NCBI RefSeq assembly: GCF_001542405.1 | Contig: NZ_LNCD01000115.1 | Coordinates: forward strand, 1 to 60,106 | Length of the DNA: 60,106 nucleotides | DNA from: Rhizobium altiplani | GTDB taxonomy: Bacteria; Pseudomonadota; Alphaproteobacteria; Rhizobiales; Rhizobiaceae | Reading direction: 5' to 3' | Part shown: positions 17,132-26,743 of the stretch, piece by piece | Numbering within the stretch: the first letter of the stretch is position 1 | Layout of the letters: the number at the start of each line of letters is the position of its first letter | Made by a program: the position numbers and the translations under genes | Notes under the pieces: generated by a model | What the model was told of the DNA's origin: nothing | What the model saw: only the letters and a program-made list of their open reading frames with translations | The model's database searches: none

Positions 17132-18040
17132 TCAGCCGCTTGGAGGTGAGAGACCGTCCCTGCCCCTCGAGGCAATGAGGACATCGTGAAAAGCCTCGAA
17201 CGCGTCCGATCGGTCACCCTTGCGGCGAACGAGAAATGTCTCGACTGCGCCAATCTCGCGGGTGACGATATCGGCGGGCCAGCGCAGAAGGTCGTAGACG
17301 GAGCGCGGCATGACGCCGAAGGCGTTGCCGGCGACAATGCTGGCGAGGATCGCATGATAGGAGCCGAGCTCGAGCGTGCGCGGCGAAGCGGCGGCCTCAG
17401 CCCACTCCTCGGCCATGCGCCGATAGGTGCAGCCTGGTTCCATCACGGCGAGCGTCCCGACACGCAGATCGGCTGCGGCTTTCACCTCGGGATGCTTCGG
17501 CGGAAGGACGAGGATCAGATCCTCGAGATAGATCCGCCGCGCTTCAAACCGGCCGAGGTCGAGATCGGCATAGCGCGTCTCGTCCAGCGACGTCTGCGGC
17601 GGCCGCGCGATCAACGCGCAATCCAGCTCTTCGGCGAGCACGCTCTGCATGAGCTCCCGTGTCGCCCCCATCGTCAATTGCAGGGAAACGTCGGGCCACA
17701 GCGACCCGAACCGCCTGATAACGTCGGGGAGTCGGCTCGCGGCCGTGCTTTCCATCGTTCCGACGCGCATCACGCCCGATGCAGCCAGCGGCCGCACGGC
17801 CTGCTTTGCTTCCACGGCCAGATCGGCAAGACGTGTCGCATAGGATAGAAAGATCGTGCCTTCGCGCGTCAACGACATCTTTTTGCCGTCTCGAGAAAAC
17901 AGCGCCACCCCAAGATCCTCTTCGAGCTGCTGGACGCGCGTCGTGACGTTCGACGGCACACGCCCCATTGCGGCCGCCGCCTTCGTGACGCTGGAATGCG
18001 CCGCGACTGCCTTGAAGATTTCAATTGACGACAGATCCAT
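17132..18040 (-). CDS. LysR-family transcriptional regulator
   Basis: A 302-residue regulator with an N-terminal winged helix (SSVTKAAAAMGRVPSNVTTRVQQLEEDLGVALFSRD, about 16-50) and a LysR effector domain (about 88-290). The start at 18040 is chosen because MDLSSIEIFKAV is the usual LysR beginning; the frame runs upstream only through unrelated sequence. It lies 59 bases before the HPP-CBS gene and is probably cotranscribed with it or controls it. The effector is unknown. Confidence 0.9.
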   Translation of the reverse strand: MDLSSIEIFKAVAAHSSVTKAAAAMGRVPSNVTTRVQQLEEDLGVALFSRDGKKMSLTREGTIFLSYATRLADLAVEAKQAVRPLAASGVMRVGTMESTAASRLPDVIRRFGSLWPDVSLQLTMGATRELMQSVLAEELDCALIARPPQTSLDETRYADLDLGRFEARRIYLEDLILVLPPKHPEVKAAADLRVGTLAVMEPGCTYRRMAEEWAEAAASPRTLELGSYHAILASIVAGNAFGVMPRSVYDLLRWPADIVTREIGAVETFLVRRKGDRSDAFEAFHDVLIASRGRDGLSPPSG

Positions 18041-18151
18041 ATATTCGCTCGAAAAGAATACGGGAGGCGCTTTATTCTCTAAATGGAAACGAAAATCAAC
18101 CGCTCTTTCTGGGATGTGACCGCGTTGCCCGATTTTCCCGCCCTGGCTCGG

Positions 18152-18187
18152 AAAACAAAAGAGCCGCCGGATTGCTCCGACGGCTCT
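18152..18187 (-). terminator. Rho-independent terminator of the DUF882 gene
   Basis: On the minus strand GAGCCGTCGGA and TCCGGCGGCTC pair (one G-T contact) and are followed by TTTTGTTTT. It lies 24 bases beyond the stop of the DUF882 gene. Confidence 0.88.
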
Positions 18188-18210
18188 TCGAAATTCCTGT
18201 TCTGTCCGAC

Positions 18211-20103
18211 TTAGTTCGAGTCGAACTTCCGCACTTCCATGAAGTTGACCGCAGTGCCGCTGAAGCGGCCCGGATCGATGGAGGCTGTCTTCGTGAAGCC
18301 CTCGGCATAGACCGCGGTCGGCTGGGCACGAAGCGTCTGGCTGACGAAGCGCGGCGCCTTGACCGGCTTGGTGACCATTTCCATGCGGGCATTGGTGAGC
18401 GCCCACTGCGAGATGATCTTCTGCGTCAGCTTCGGCTCGGTGCGAACCGTTGCGCGGCTGGCGTCGGCCTCTGCCGCCTCATGCTTCGTCGGGCGGCCGC
18501 CCTTGGTCGGCAGGCCCTGCGACAGTCCATTCGCATCGGTCGGCTTCGGTGCATCGAACGCATCGCCGAAGCTTGCGGACTTCGTCGCCGGCATCAGAGC
18601 GGCAAGCTGCAATTGCGGCCTTTCGCCCGGAACCTTTTGCGGCATTGCCGCGTTAATAGCCTGCTCGACGCTCGTGACCGGCGCCTGGTTGGATGCGACT
18701 TGACGATCGCCATCAACATTTTGCTGGTCGAGGGCATCGGCAACGGCCGGAGAAAGCGTATCTTCCTGGTCCACCATGTCGTCCTCAGCTTCGGCATCGG
18801 CACTCGCCGCGGCCAGAAGCTTCTCGGCAAGCGCCGGTCGTTCACCCGGCGTCGGAACCGCTGCGAGATTCCCCGTCATCGCAGATGGATCAGCCGAGGC
18901 GACTTCCGCGTCTCCTGGAGAGCGGCGCGGTCCGAGTAGGGAAGGAACCGGTACGCTGTAGGCGCTGAGATCCGCGAACTGCTGCTGACCTTGCTCGGTC
19001 ACAGCGGAAAGGGCTTGCTGCGCTGCATTTCCGGATTGCGGAGCGACGAGGGCGCTGGCCATCTCGCTACCGCCTGGCTGATTGGCGAACGCCGGACGCA
19101 CCTGCGGAATCGGCGCGTTTACACTTGCGACTTCAGTAGCCTGCGCGGGCGCTTGCTCGCCGGGATTGGCGGCGTTCGGCATGTTAGCCGCTGGCGGCGT
19201 CGCCTTCGCGACCGCCACTGCTGCGCTGCTATCATCATCGGAGCTGTCTTCGGCCTCGTCGGCGCCGCCTCCAAACAGGGCTGCAAACAGCGTCTTATGC
19301 TTTGGCTGATCGCCGACCGACGAGCCCGAATAGGCGCCGGAGCTTGCCATCTGCACCTGCGTCGAGCTCACGCGACGCTTGTAATCGGCCACCGCCTGCT
19401 CGTAGCCCGGCAGCGGACGGCCATCCGATGGGATGTGCATCGTGTTGCCGTTGGGGAAGAGCCGGACCAGTTCTTCGCGGCTCATGCGCGGCCAGGCGCG
19501 GACGCCGCCAACGTCCATGTGGACGAAGGGAGAGCCGGATTTCGGATAGAATCCAACGCCGCCGACCTGCATTTTCATGCCGATACCGCGCAAAGTAGCC
19601 AGTTTGACGTCGGGAATGAAGAAATCCATCGCCTTGCCAAGCATATGCTGGCTCTTCTCGGCGACGCCGGAATTGCGCGAACGCGACTTCAGCATGGCGT
19701 TGGTGGCCGGAGAACGGAAGCCGCAGACGACGTTGATGTAGTCGCGCGAGCCGCTCTGACGGTAGACTTCCCAGATGAGGTCGAAAAGGCGCGGGTCCAT
19801 GTTCGTCGGCTGGTTCTTACGCCAGTCACGAAGGAACCGGTTCAGTTGCTGGAGACCCTTCGGGTCGAACCGGCCGTTGCGCTTGTAGGTGATGACGGCT
19901 TTTTCGCCGGTATGGACGAAATAGAGTTTGAGACTACGCGTTTCGCCTGCCGCCTCGGAAGGCGAACTGACTAGAACAGGCGACGAAACGGCGAGTGCGA
20001 GAAGGGCGGCCATAGCCGTCCTAAACACCTTTCCGCAAAGGCCCGTGGACCTAGTGCGCCAGTTCAAGCGCGAAGGTCTCGTATTCCGATTCAGATCCGG
20101 CAA
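18211..20103 (-). CDS. Exported DUF882/M15-type peptidase with long disordered tail
   Basis: A protein of about 630 residues. A hydrophobic stretch (FRTAMAALLALAVSSPVLVSS, ending SEA) acts as signal peptide. The next ~170 residues carry YFVHTGEKAVITYKRNG, CGFRSPATNAML, SQHMLGKAMDFF (the HxxGxAxD zinc motif of M15/DUF882 peptidases) and FVHMDVG. This suggests a periplasmic peptidoglycan peptidase of the YcbK type. The remaining ~380 residues are rich in Ala, Pro, Ser, Gln and Asp and probably disordered. No ATG start exists; TTG at 20103 with GGGG six bases upstream is my choice, and TTG at 20067 or 20250 are alternatives. Confidence 0.82.
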   Translation of the reverse strand: MPDLNRNTRPSRLNWRTRSTGLCGKVFRTAMAALLALAVSSPVLVSSPSEAAGETRSLKLYFVHTGEKAVITYKRNGRFDPKGLQQLNRFLRDWRKNQPTNMDPRLFDLIWEVYRQSGSRDYINVVCGFRSPATNAMLKSRSRNSGVAEKSQHMLGKAMDFFIPDVKLATLRGIGMKMQVGGVGFYPKSGSPFVHMDVGGVRAWPRMSREELVRLFPNGNTMHIPSDGRPLPGYEQAVADYKRRVSSTQVQMASSGAYSGSSVGDQPKHKTLFAALFGGGADEAEDSSDDDSSAAVAVAKATPPAANMPNAANPGEQAPAQATEVASVNAPIPQVRPAFANQPGGSEMASALVAPQSGNAAQQALSAVTEQGQQQFADLSAYSVPVPSLLGPRRSPGDAEVASADPSAMTGNLAAVPTPGERPALAEKLLAAASADAEAEDDMVDQEDTLSPAVADALDQQNVDGDRQVASNQAPVTSVEQAINAAMPQKVPGERPQLQLAALMPATKSASFGDAFDAPKPTDANGLSQGLPTKGGRPTKHEAAEADASRATVRTEPKLTQKIISQWALTNARMEMVTKPVKAPRFVSQTLRAQPTAVYAEGFTKTASIDPGRFSGTAVNFMEVRKFDSN

Positions 20104-20281
20104 CTCAATCCCCGTCAGACAGCCGATGGTCCCTCTTTGACACCGTTGACTGTTAAATGCGGTCACACGATGGCAAAAATGCCACACGCGTTCAACCTTT
20201 TCTTTACATAGTGAACAGCCCACTAACAAGTGGTTTATGTTTCGTAACAAAAGATGATTGCCGGAGAGTTAATTAGAAATC

Positions 20282-21835
20282 CTATGCCGCGTCCTTCAGC
20301 GGATTGTCGGGGTCTATGCCGTAATCCTTGAGTTTCCGGTACAATGTGGACCTTCCGATACCCAATTTCCGAGCCACTTGACTCATCTGCCCCCGATAGA
20401 ATTTAAGGGCGAATCGGATCAGTTCTTCCTCGACATCCGCGAGCTTGCGCACGTCCCCGGCAGGGTTTGTGCTCGCAATTGCGTTGTCGGGCGCCTCCGT
20501 GATTCGTGCAACCGCCTCTTCGACGCTGGCCTGATGGGCCGGATAGTCGGTGGCTGAAAAGTCGTTTTGTCGATCGACACGCGTGTTGTCGGCGACCAGC
20601 GCCAAATGATCAACGACCTCGTATTCGGGCAGCTGTGCCGCAATCTGCGGGAAATCCGCTTCGGTCAGCTCACCGCCTTCGGCGAGGACCACCGCGCGGA
20701 AGATCGCGTTCTCGAGCTGGCGGATATTGCCCGGCCAGTCATAGGCTGTGAGCAAAGCCAATGCACCGGAGCTAACCGACATACGATGGCCGTTCTTCTG
20801 CTCGCTCGAGAAGCGCTCGGTGAAGACGCGCACGAGATGCGGAATGTCTTCCTTTCGCTTGCGGAGCGCGGGAATGGTGATCGGGAAGACATTCAGGCGA
20901 TAGTAGAGGTCCTCGCGGAAGTGGCCGTTCTTGACCTCTTCGATCAGATCCTTGTTGGTCGCCGAAATCAGCCGGACATTGACCTTGTGCGCAGTGCGCG
21001 CGCCAACGGTCTCAATTTCCCCCTGCTGGACGGCGCGCAGCAGCTTGACTTGAACCTCGAGCGGCAGGTCGCCGATCTCATCGAGGAAGATGGTGCCGCC
21101 ATCGGCTTCCATGAACTTGCCGATATGCTTTTCGGTGGCACCGGTGAAGGCGCCCTTTTCGTGGCCGAAGAGAATGCTTTCGACCAGATTGTGCGGAATG
21201 GCGCCGCAATTGACCGTGACGAATGGCTTGCCGGAACGGTCGCTGCCGGACTGGATCGCACGGGCGACCAGTTCCTTGCCGACGCCGGACTCGCCTTCAA
21301 GCACGACAGGAATGTTCGACTGCGCTGCGCGCTGCGCCAGATCGATGACGCGGAGCATTGCCGGGCTGGCCGACACGATGTCATCGAAGCCGACGGCGCC
21401 GGAGCGCGATCGGCGGCCGGCGCGTGCCTTGACCTCGCGCTGGTCGAGCTTCAGGGCGTTGGAGATCGAATTGGCAATCCGCTCCGGAGAGACCGGCTTG
21501 ACGACGAAATCGAAGGCGCCGGCGCGCATTGCCTGCACCACGGTCTCGATACCGCCCTGCCCTGTCTGGACAATCACCGGAACATGCGTGCCGAATTCGT
21601 GCAGTGCCTCGAGGAATTCGAGGCCCGTCATCTCCGGCATCATCAGGTCGAGAACGATGACATTGTAGAGGCCGCTGCCTCTCTTCACCATCTCCAGCCC
21701 GATCCGGCCGTTTTCCGCCTGATGGACGACGTGGCCGTGACGCTCTATCGCGTTCTTGAGCAGTCGACGCTGGATCGGGTCGTCCTCGACGACGAGTATC
21801 TGCGCTGCACCCTTGAGCTCATGGTAACCGGTCAT
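20282..21835 (-). CDS. Sigma-54-dependent response regulator (NtrC family)
   Basis: A 517-residue activator. The receiver domain (about 12-125) has the phosphorylation aspartate Asp63 in VLDLMMPEMTG. The AAA+ domain has Walker A GESGVGKE (181-188), GAFTGA (228-233), which contacts sigma-54, and Walker B GGTIFLDEIGDL (about 246-257). A Fis-type helix-turn-helix (VARKLGIGRSTLYRKLKDYG) ends the protein. All key residues are present, so it should be a working sigma-54 activator. No histidine kinase is adjacent, so the signal is unknown. It is not close enough to the nitrate genes to be called NtrC. Confidence 0.92.
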   Translation of the reverse strand: MTGYHELKGAAQILVVEDDPIQRRLLKNAIERHGHVVHQAENGRIGLEMVKRGSGLYNVIVLDLMMPEMTGLEFLEALHEFGTHVPVIVQTGQGGIETVVQAMRAGAFDFVVKPVSPERIANSISNALKLDQREVKARAGRRSRSGAVGFDDIVSASPAMLRVIDLAQRAAQSNIPVVLEGESGVGKELVARAIQSGSDRSGKPFVTVNCGAIPHNLVESILFGHEKGAFTGATEKHIGKFMEADGGTIFLDEIGDLPLEVQVKLLRAVQQGEIETVGARTAHKVNVRLISATNKDLIEEVKNGHFREDLYYRLNVFPITIPALRKRKEDIPHLVRVFTERFSSEQKNGHRMSVSSGALALLTAYDWPGNIRQLENAIFRAVVLAEGGELTEADFPQIAAQLPEYEVVDHLALVADNTRVDRQNDFSATDYPAHQASVEEAVARITEAPDNAIASTNPAGDVRKLADVEEELIRFALKFYRGQMSQVARKLGIGRSTLYRKLKDYGIDPDNPLKDAA

Positions 21836-22040
21836 TGCTGCCTCACTTCATGCGAAACCTGAGAGGCACTCTGGCAGAAAGGCTTGAACATCCAGTTTTG
21901 AGAAACAATTGCATTTTAACGTTTGTGACGAGGCCGAATCCGACCCGAAACGGAGCTTGTGGGCAGGCGAAAGCCCCTTGATGCCAAGCCTTTAGCGGCA
22001 TAGACAGTCAAGCCTGTCGCAAAAGAGGAAGAGGACCCCG

Positions 22041-23900
22041 ATGATGAAAAACACGCTCTCCGGCACCGCCATTAATTTTTCGGCAAGTTCTGCTGCCTCC
22101 GCGACCGACGCCGCTCTGGGCGAACTGCCGACTTGGAAGCTGCAGGATCTCTACCCCTCCGCAACGTCCACGGCCTTTACCGCCGACATGGAGAAGGCCG
22201 GCAGACAGGCAATCGCCTTCGAAGAGAAGTGGAAGGGCAAGCTTGCCGATGCCGCGACAAAAAAAGGCGCCGAGGGCATCGGTCAGGCACTGAAGGAGTA
22301 TGAGGCGCTGGACGACATTATCGGGCGCCTCGGCTCCTTTGCCGGCCTTACTTATTTCTCCGACACATCGAACCCGGTGAACGGCAAGCTCTATGGTGAC
22401 GCCCAGACAAAGATCACCGAATTCTCCAGCCATCTGTTGTTTTTCGCGCTTGAACTCAATCGCATCGACGACGCCGTCATCAATGCCTGCATGGCAAACG
22501 ACCCGGATGCCGGCCACTACCGACCCTGGCTCATCGACCTGCGCAAGGACAAGCCCTTTCAGCTGGAAGACAAGCTCGAACAGCTGTTCCTAGAAAAATC
22601 GATGACCTCGGCGGCTGCCTTCAACCGCCTGTTCGACGAGACGATGGCGGACCTGCGCTTCGAGGTCGACGGCGAGAAGCTGCCGCTCGAAGTCACGCTG
22701 AACATGCTGCAGGAAAAGGATCCTGAGGTTCGCCATAAGGCTGCGATGGCGCTGGCGAAGACCTTCAAGGAAAACCTGCGCATCTTCGCGCTGATCACCA
22801 ACACGCTCGCCAAGGATAAGGACATCTCGGACCGCTGGCGCGGCTTCGAGGACATTGCTGACAGCAGGCATCTTGCCAACCGTGTCGAGCGCGAGGTGGT
22901 CGACGCGCTGGCGGCTGCCGTCAAGGAAGCCTATCCCCGCCTCTCGCACCGATACTACAAGATGAAGGCAAAATGGCTCGGCATGGACCAAATGAACTTC
23001 TGGGACCGCAACGCACCGCTGCCGGAAACCTCCAATGCCGTGATTTCCTGGAACGAGGCGAAGGACACGGTGCTGTCGGCCTATGACGACTTTGCGCCGG
23101 AGATGGCCGCAATCGCCAAGCGCTTCTTCGACGAGCAGTGGATCGACGCCCCCGTCCGCCCCGGCAAGGCGCCCGGCGCCTTCGCGCACCCGACCGTTCC
23201 GTCGGCGCACCCCTATGTGCTCGTCAACTATCTCGGCAAGCCGCGCGACGTGATGACGCTCGCCCACGAGCTTGGCCATGGCGTCCATCAGGTTCTGGCC
23301 GGCGCCCAGGGCGCGCTTATGTGCCAGACGCCGCTGACGCTTGCCGAAACCGCATCCGTCTTCGGCGAAATGCTGACTTTCCGCGCCCTTCTCGACAAGA
23401 CCAAGGACAAGCGTGAGCGCAAGGCGATGCTTGCCCAGAAGGTCGAGGACATGATCAATACGGTCGTGCGCCAAATCGCCTTCTACGAGTTCGAGCGCAA
23501 AGTCCACACCGCCCGCAAGGCCGGCGAACTGACATCGGATGATATCGGAGAACTCTGGCTCTCAGTGCAGTCCGAAAGCCTCGGGCCGGCGATCAAGATC
23601 TCGGAAGGCTACGAGACCTACTGGGCTTATATCCCGCACTTCATCCACTCGCCCTTCTACGTCTACGCCTACGCCTTCGGCGATTGCCTGGTGAACTCGC
23701 TCTATGCCGTCTACCAGAAGGCCGACAAGGGCTTTCAGGAGAAGTATTTCGAGCTTCTGAAGGCGGGCGGCACCAAGCATCATTCGGAGCTTTTGAAGCC
23801 ATTCGGCCTCGACGCCACCGATCCGTCGTTCTGGAGCAAGGGGTTGTCGATGATCGAAGGGCTGATCGACGAATTGGAAGCGCTTGATAAGAGCGCATAA
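22041..23900 (+). CDS. pepF: M3-family oligoendopeptidase F
   Basis: A 619-residue cytoplasmic zinc peptidase that degrades short peptides. The zinc motif HELGH sits near residues 410-414 (LAHELGHGVHQVLAG), with the third ligand glutamate in TLAETASVFGEML about 25 residues on. The N-terminal part (LGELPTWKLQDLYPS) matches the PepF/M3B group. GAGGAAGAGGA precedes the start, where two ATGs lie in tandem. pabB follows after 21 bases. Confidence 0.94.
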   Translation: MMKNTLSGTAINFSASSAASATDAALGELPTWKLQDLYPSATSTAFTADMEKAGRQAIAFEEKWKGKLADAATKKGAEGIGQALKEYEALDDIIGRLGSFAGLTYFSDTSNPVNGKLYGDAQTKITEFSSHLLFFALELNRIDDAVINACMANDPDAGHYRPWLIDLRKDKPFQLEDKLEQLFLEKSMTSAAAFNRLFDETMADLRFEVDGEKLPLEVTLNMLQEKDPEVRHKAAMALAKTFKENLRIFALITNTLAKDKDISDRWRGFEDIADSRHLANRVEREVVDALAAAVKEAYPRLSHRYYKMKAKWLGMDQMNFWDRNAPLPETSNAVISWNEAKDTVLSAYDDFAPEMAAIAKRFFDEQWIDAPVRPGKAPGAFAHPTVPSAHPYVLVNYLGKPRDVMTLAHELGHGVHQVLAGAQGALMCQTPLTLAETASVFGEMLTFRALLDKTKDKRERKAMLAQKVEDMINTVVRQIAFYEFERKVHTARKAGELTSDDIGELWLSVQSESLGPAIKISEGYETYWAYIPHFIHSPFYVYAYAFGDCLVNSLYAVYQKADKGFQEKYFELLKAGGTKHHSELLKPFGLDATDPSFWSKGLSMIEGLIDELEALDKSA

Positions 23901-23921
23901 GCTCTCGATCCAAAGGCAGGC

Positions 23922-25082
23922 ATGACCAAGGCTGAACGCTACGTTCTGTTCCGGGATGACACGACCGGGCAAGTGATGCTCTTTTCCGATCCGTCGGAGA
24001 TCATCATTGCCCGGACGCGCGCCGAGTTCCTTGCGGGCCTTGCCCGTATGGAAGAGGCAAAAGCGGCTGGCAAATGGCTGGCGGGCTACATGGCTTATGA
24101 AGCCGGCTACCTCTTCGAGGAAAAGCTCGCCGCTTTCCTGCCTGAAGGCCGGGAGACCCCGCTGCTCGCCTTCGGCGTCTTCGATACTCCCGAAGCCGGT
24201 ACCCATCCTCTCGCGCAGCAGACACACCGCAGCGAAAACGACGAATTCCTGAGCGAGCCCAAGGCCGGTTGGGACTTTGCTCGATATAAAGAGCGATTCG
24301 ATCGCCTGCATTGGCACCTACGTCAGGGCGATTGCTACCAGGCAAACCTCACCATGCCGATCACCGCCCGCTGGTCCGGCGATCCGCGCGCCGCCTTCTG
24401 GTCGCTGATTTCGAGGCAGCCTGTGAAATACGGCGCGCTGGTCGATCTCGGCGGCCCCATCCTGCTTTCACGCTCGCCCGAGCTCTTCTTCCGCACCGAC
24501 GAAGAGGGCTGGATCGAAACACATCCGATGAAGGGAACGGCAAAACGCGGGGCCGATGATACCGAGGACGCGGCAATCGTCGCCGCGATGCGCGACGACA
24601 TAAAGACGCAAGCCGAAAACCGCATGATCGTCGATCTGCTGCGCAACGACATCTCGCGCATCACGGAGGTCGGCACCCTGGATGTCCCGAAACTCTTCGA
24701 CATCGAGACCTATCCGACCGTCCACCAGATGGTCAGCCACGTGCAGGCGAAACTCCTTCCGAATCTGACCATTCGCGATATCTTCGCTGCCCTCTTTCCC
24801 TGCGGATCGATCACCGGCGCCCCAAAACTCAGTGCCATGCAGATCCTGCACGCGCTGGAAGACACACCGCGCGACGCCTATTGCGGCGCGATCGGCTTGA
24901 TTGCGCCCGGCGGCGGCATGCGCTTCTCTGTGGCGATCCGCACCATTAGCCTCTTTTCCGATGGCAAGGCGGTCTTCAACGTCGGCGGCGGCATCGTCTT
25001 TGATTCCACCGCCGAAGCCGAATACGAGGAGTGCCTGCTGAAAGCGCGGTTTGCGATCGGCGATCAGGAGATCGCGCGATGA
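23922..25082 (+). CDS. pabB: Aminodeoxychorismate synthase component I
   Basis: A 386-residue chorismate-binding enzyme that makes 4-amino-4-deoxychorismate for folate synthesis. Motifs: QGDCYQANLTMPI near 135, HPMKGTAKRGADD near 200 (the PabB-type lysine is present), AENRMIVDLLRNDISRI near 230, CGSITGAPKLSAMQIL near 295 and YCGAIGLI near 320. The stop overlaps the pabC-like gene by ATGA. No glutamine amidotransferase (PabA) gene lies nearby. Confidence 0.93.
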   Translation: MTKAERYVLFRDDTTGQVMLFSDPSEIIIARTRAEFLAGLARMEEAKAAGKWLAGYMAYEAGYLFEEKLAAFLPEGRETPLLAFGVFDTPEAGTHPLAQQTHRSENDEFLSEPKAGWDFARYKERFDRLHWHLRQGDCYQANLTMPITARWSGDPRAAFWSLISRQPVKYGALVDLGGPILLSRSPELFFRTDEEGWIETHPMKGTAKRGADDTEDAAIVAAMRDDIKTQAENRMIVDLLRNDISRITEVGTLDVPKLFDIETYPTVHQMVSHVQAKLLPNLTIRDIFAALFPCGSITGAPKLSAMQILHALEDTPRDAYCGAIGLIAPGGGMRFSVAIRTISLFSDGKAVFNVGGGIVFDSTAEAEYEECLLKARFAIGDQEIAR

Positions 25083-25705
25083 ACGACTTCTCGCTGCTCG
25101 AAACACTGCGTTGGGAACCCGAAGCCGGTTTCGTCAGGCTGCGCCTGCACCTGGCGCGCCTCTCGCGCTCCGCGCGCCGCATCGGCTTTCCAGACCCCAC
25201 GGATGCTGCCGCGAAACTGAAAGAAGCGGTTAGCAGCGCCACAACGGCACGGCGAACGCGTCTGACGCTCGACCGGCTGGGGCAGATCGAGGTCACCACG
25301 GCTCCCTTCGCGCCGATACCAGAAGGCACCACATGGAAGGTCCGGATTGCCGAAACCCGTCTCGATTCTGCCGACAAATTGCTGCGGATGAAAACGACGC
25401 GCCGTGGTGTCTACGAGACCGCACGCGCCGAATATCCGTCGTCCGAAGTTGACGAAGTTCTGCTTCTGAACGAGCGCGGCGAGGTCTGCGAAGGCACCAT
25501 CACCTCAGTCTTTCTCGACGACGGATCAGGCGTGTTGCGCACGCCGCCAATCTCCTGCGGCCTGCTCGCCGGCGTCTTGCGCACCGAGTTGATCTGCCAG
25601 CGCAAGGCGCGGGTTGGACGCATCTCTGTCCACGATCTGACAGCCGGAACACTCTATATGGGTAATTCGTTGCGCGGACTGATACCGGCCCGCCTCCTCA
25701 GCTAG
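25079..25705 (+). CDS. pabC: Class IV aminotransferase, likely aminodeoxychorismate lyase
   Basis: A 208-residue PLP enzyme of the branched-chain aminotransferase/PabC fold. The lysine in KTTRRGVYETA (near 103) is the probable PLP ligand, and EVLLLNERGEVCEGTITSVF (near 124) is the family signature. Translation overlaps pabB by four bases, which supports the role of turning aminodeoxychorismate into p-aminobenzoate. It is shorter than free-standing PabC (~270) and matches the C-terminal part of fused PabBC proteins. Its stop codon overlaps that of the convergent GGDEF gene. Confidence 0.85.
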   Translation: MNDFSLLETLRWEPEAGFVRLRLHLARLSRSARRIGFPDPTDAAAKLKEAVSSATTARRTRLTLDRLGQIEVTTAPFAPIPEGTTWKVRIAETRLDSADKLLRMKTTRRGVYETARAEYPSSEVDEVLLLNERGEVCEGTITSVFLDDGSGVLRTPPISCGLLAGVLRTELICQRKARVGRISVHDLTAGTLYMGNSLRGLIPARLLS

Positions 25706-26610
25706 GCCACGATCTTCAACCGATCGCGGCCGCTTTGCTTGGCGTGATACAGGGCTTCGTCGGCGCGGGCATAGACCTCGCGCGCCGTCTCTCCTGGCCG
25801 CAACTCAGCCAACCCTGCAGAGCAGGTGTAAGAGAAGGACGGTGCGGTGGGTATCGGACGCGCGCCGCGCACCATTCCGATGAGGCGTTCTATGATCAGT
25901 TCGGCCTGCGCCAGGGTCGTATCCGGCAGGATCAACATGAATTCCTCGCCGCCGATCCGCCCGAAGCTGTCACGTCGGCGGATAACCGGCTGCACGCGGC
26001 GTGAGAAATCAATCAGCACATCGTCGCCGAACTGGTGGCCATAGATGTCATTGATGCGCTTGAAGAAATCAAGGTCGATGATGCAGATGCAGCCCACAGT
26101 GCCGGGATTGGCAGAGGCCTGCCCCGCGATCAGGCTCTCCAGCGCCGCCATCATGAAGCGACGGTTGGAAATACTGGTCAACTCATCCGTCTGCGAGGCC
26201 CGCAGCGCAAAGTCGCGGTCCTGCCGTACGTCTCGCCCGCTTTGCTTCAGACAGGTGATGTCGCTGGCAACACAAAGCATCCAGCCGTCTTTCTGCACGG
26301 TCTCGGTCATCCAGAACCAGCGACCGTCGACGACGTCGGTTTCGAACGCCCTGAACGGCAGCTTGCCCCGGCGCGATTGCGCGGAAACGAGCCAAGTCTC
26401 GAAATCAGCAGTGCGAATGATCGTCCCCTTGCCCGCCTTCGTATTGCGCCGCATGAGTTCCGACCACAAGGGAGTCTCGTCCGGTTCAATGGCGAAAGTC
26501 GAACGAAAGGCAGCATTTGCATAGCGCAACCGGTCTTCCTGATCGTAAACGGCGATCAGGACCGCGCTTTCTTCCTGCAATTCGGCAAACCGCTCAGATA
26601 TCTGGTTCAT
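25702..26610 (-). CDS. PAS-GGDEF diguanylate cyclase
   Basis: A 302-residue protein. A PAS-like sensor (about 10-120: LIAVYDQEDRLRYANAAFRSTFAIEPDE) is followed by a GGDEF domain (about 145-300) with the active-site motif GGEEF and an RRRD inhibitory site five residues before it. It should therefore make cyclic di-GMP and be feedback-inhibited. No membrane segment is seen. The start at 26610 (MNQISERF) is preferred; the frame upstream has no homology-like sequence. Confidence 0.9.
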   Translation of the reverse strand: MNQISERFAELQEESAVLIAVYDQEDRLRYANAAFRSTFAIEPDETPLWSELMRRNTKAGKGTIIRTADFETWLVSAQSRRGKLPFRAFETDVVDGRWFWMTETVQKDGWMLCVASDITCLKQSGRDVRQDRDFALRASQTDELTSISNRRFMMAALESLIAGQASANPGTVGCICIIDLDFFKRINDIYGHQFGDDVLIDFSRRVQPVIRRRDSFGRIGGEEFMLILPDTTLAQAELIIERLIGMVRGARPIPTAPSFSYTCSAGLAELRPGETAREVYARADEALYHAKQSGRDRLKIVA

Positions 26611-26743
26611 CCAATTGTTCCGGGGCACGCTGCAAACAATGGTTCGCACTTTGGCGCAGAGCTCAAAAAAGAAGATGGATGGCTCGGCGCCGATTGAATA
26701 TTCACATGCATCGGAACACAACACCCCGAAAGGAAATTCTGCG

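Noticed and set aside
20567..21862. 431-codon plus-strand frame opposite the response regulator
   Set aside because: It mirrors the coding strand of a gene with full receiver, AAA+ and Fis motifs and has no recognisable domain.
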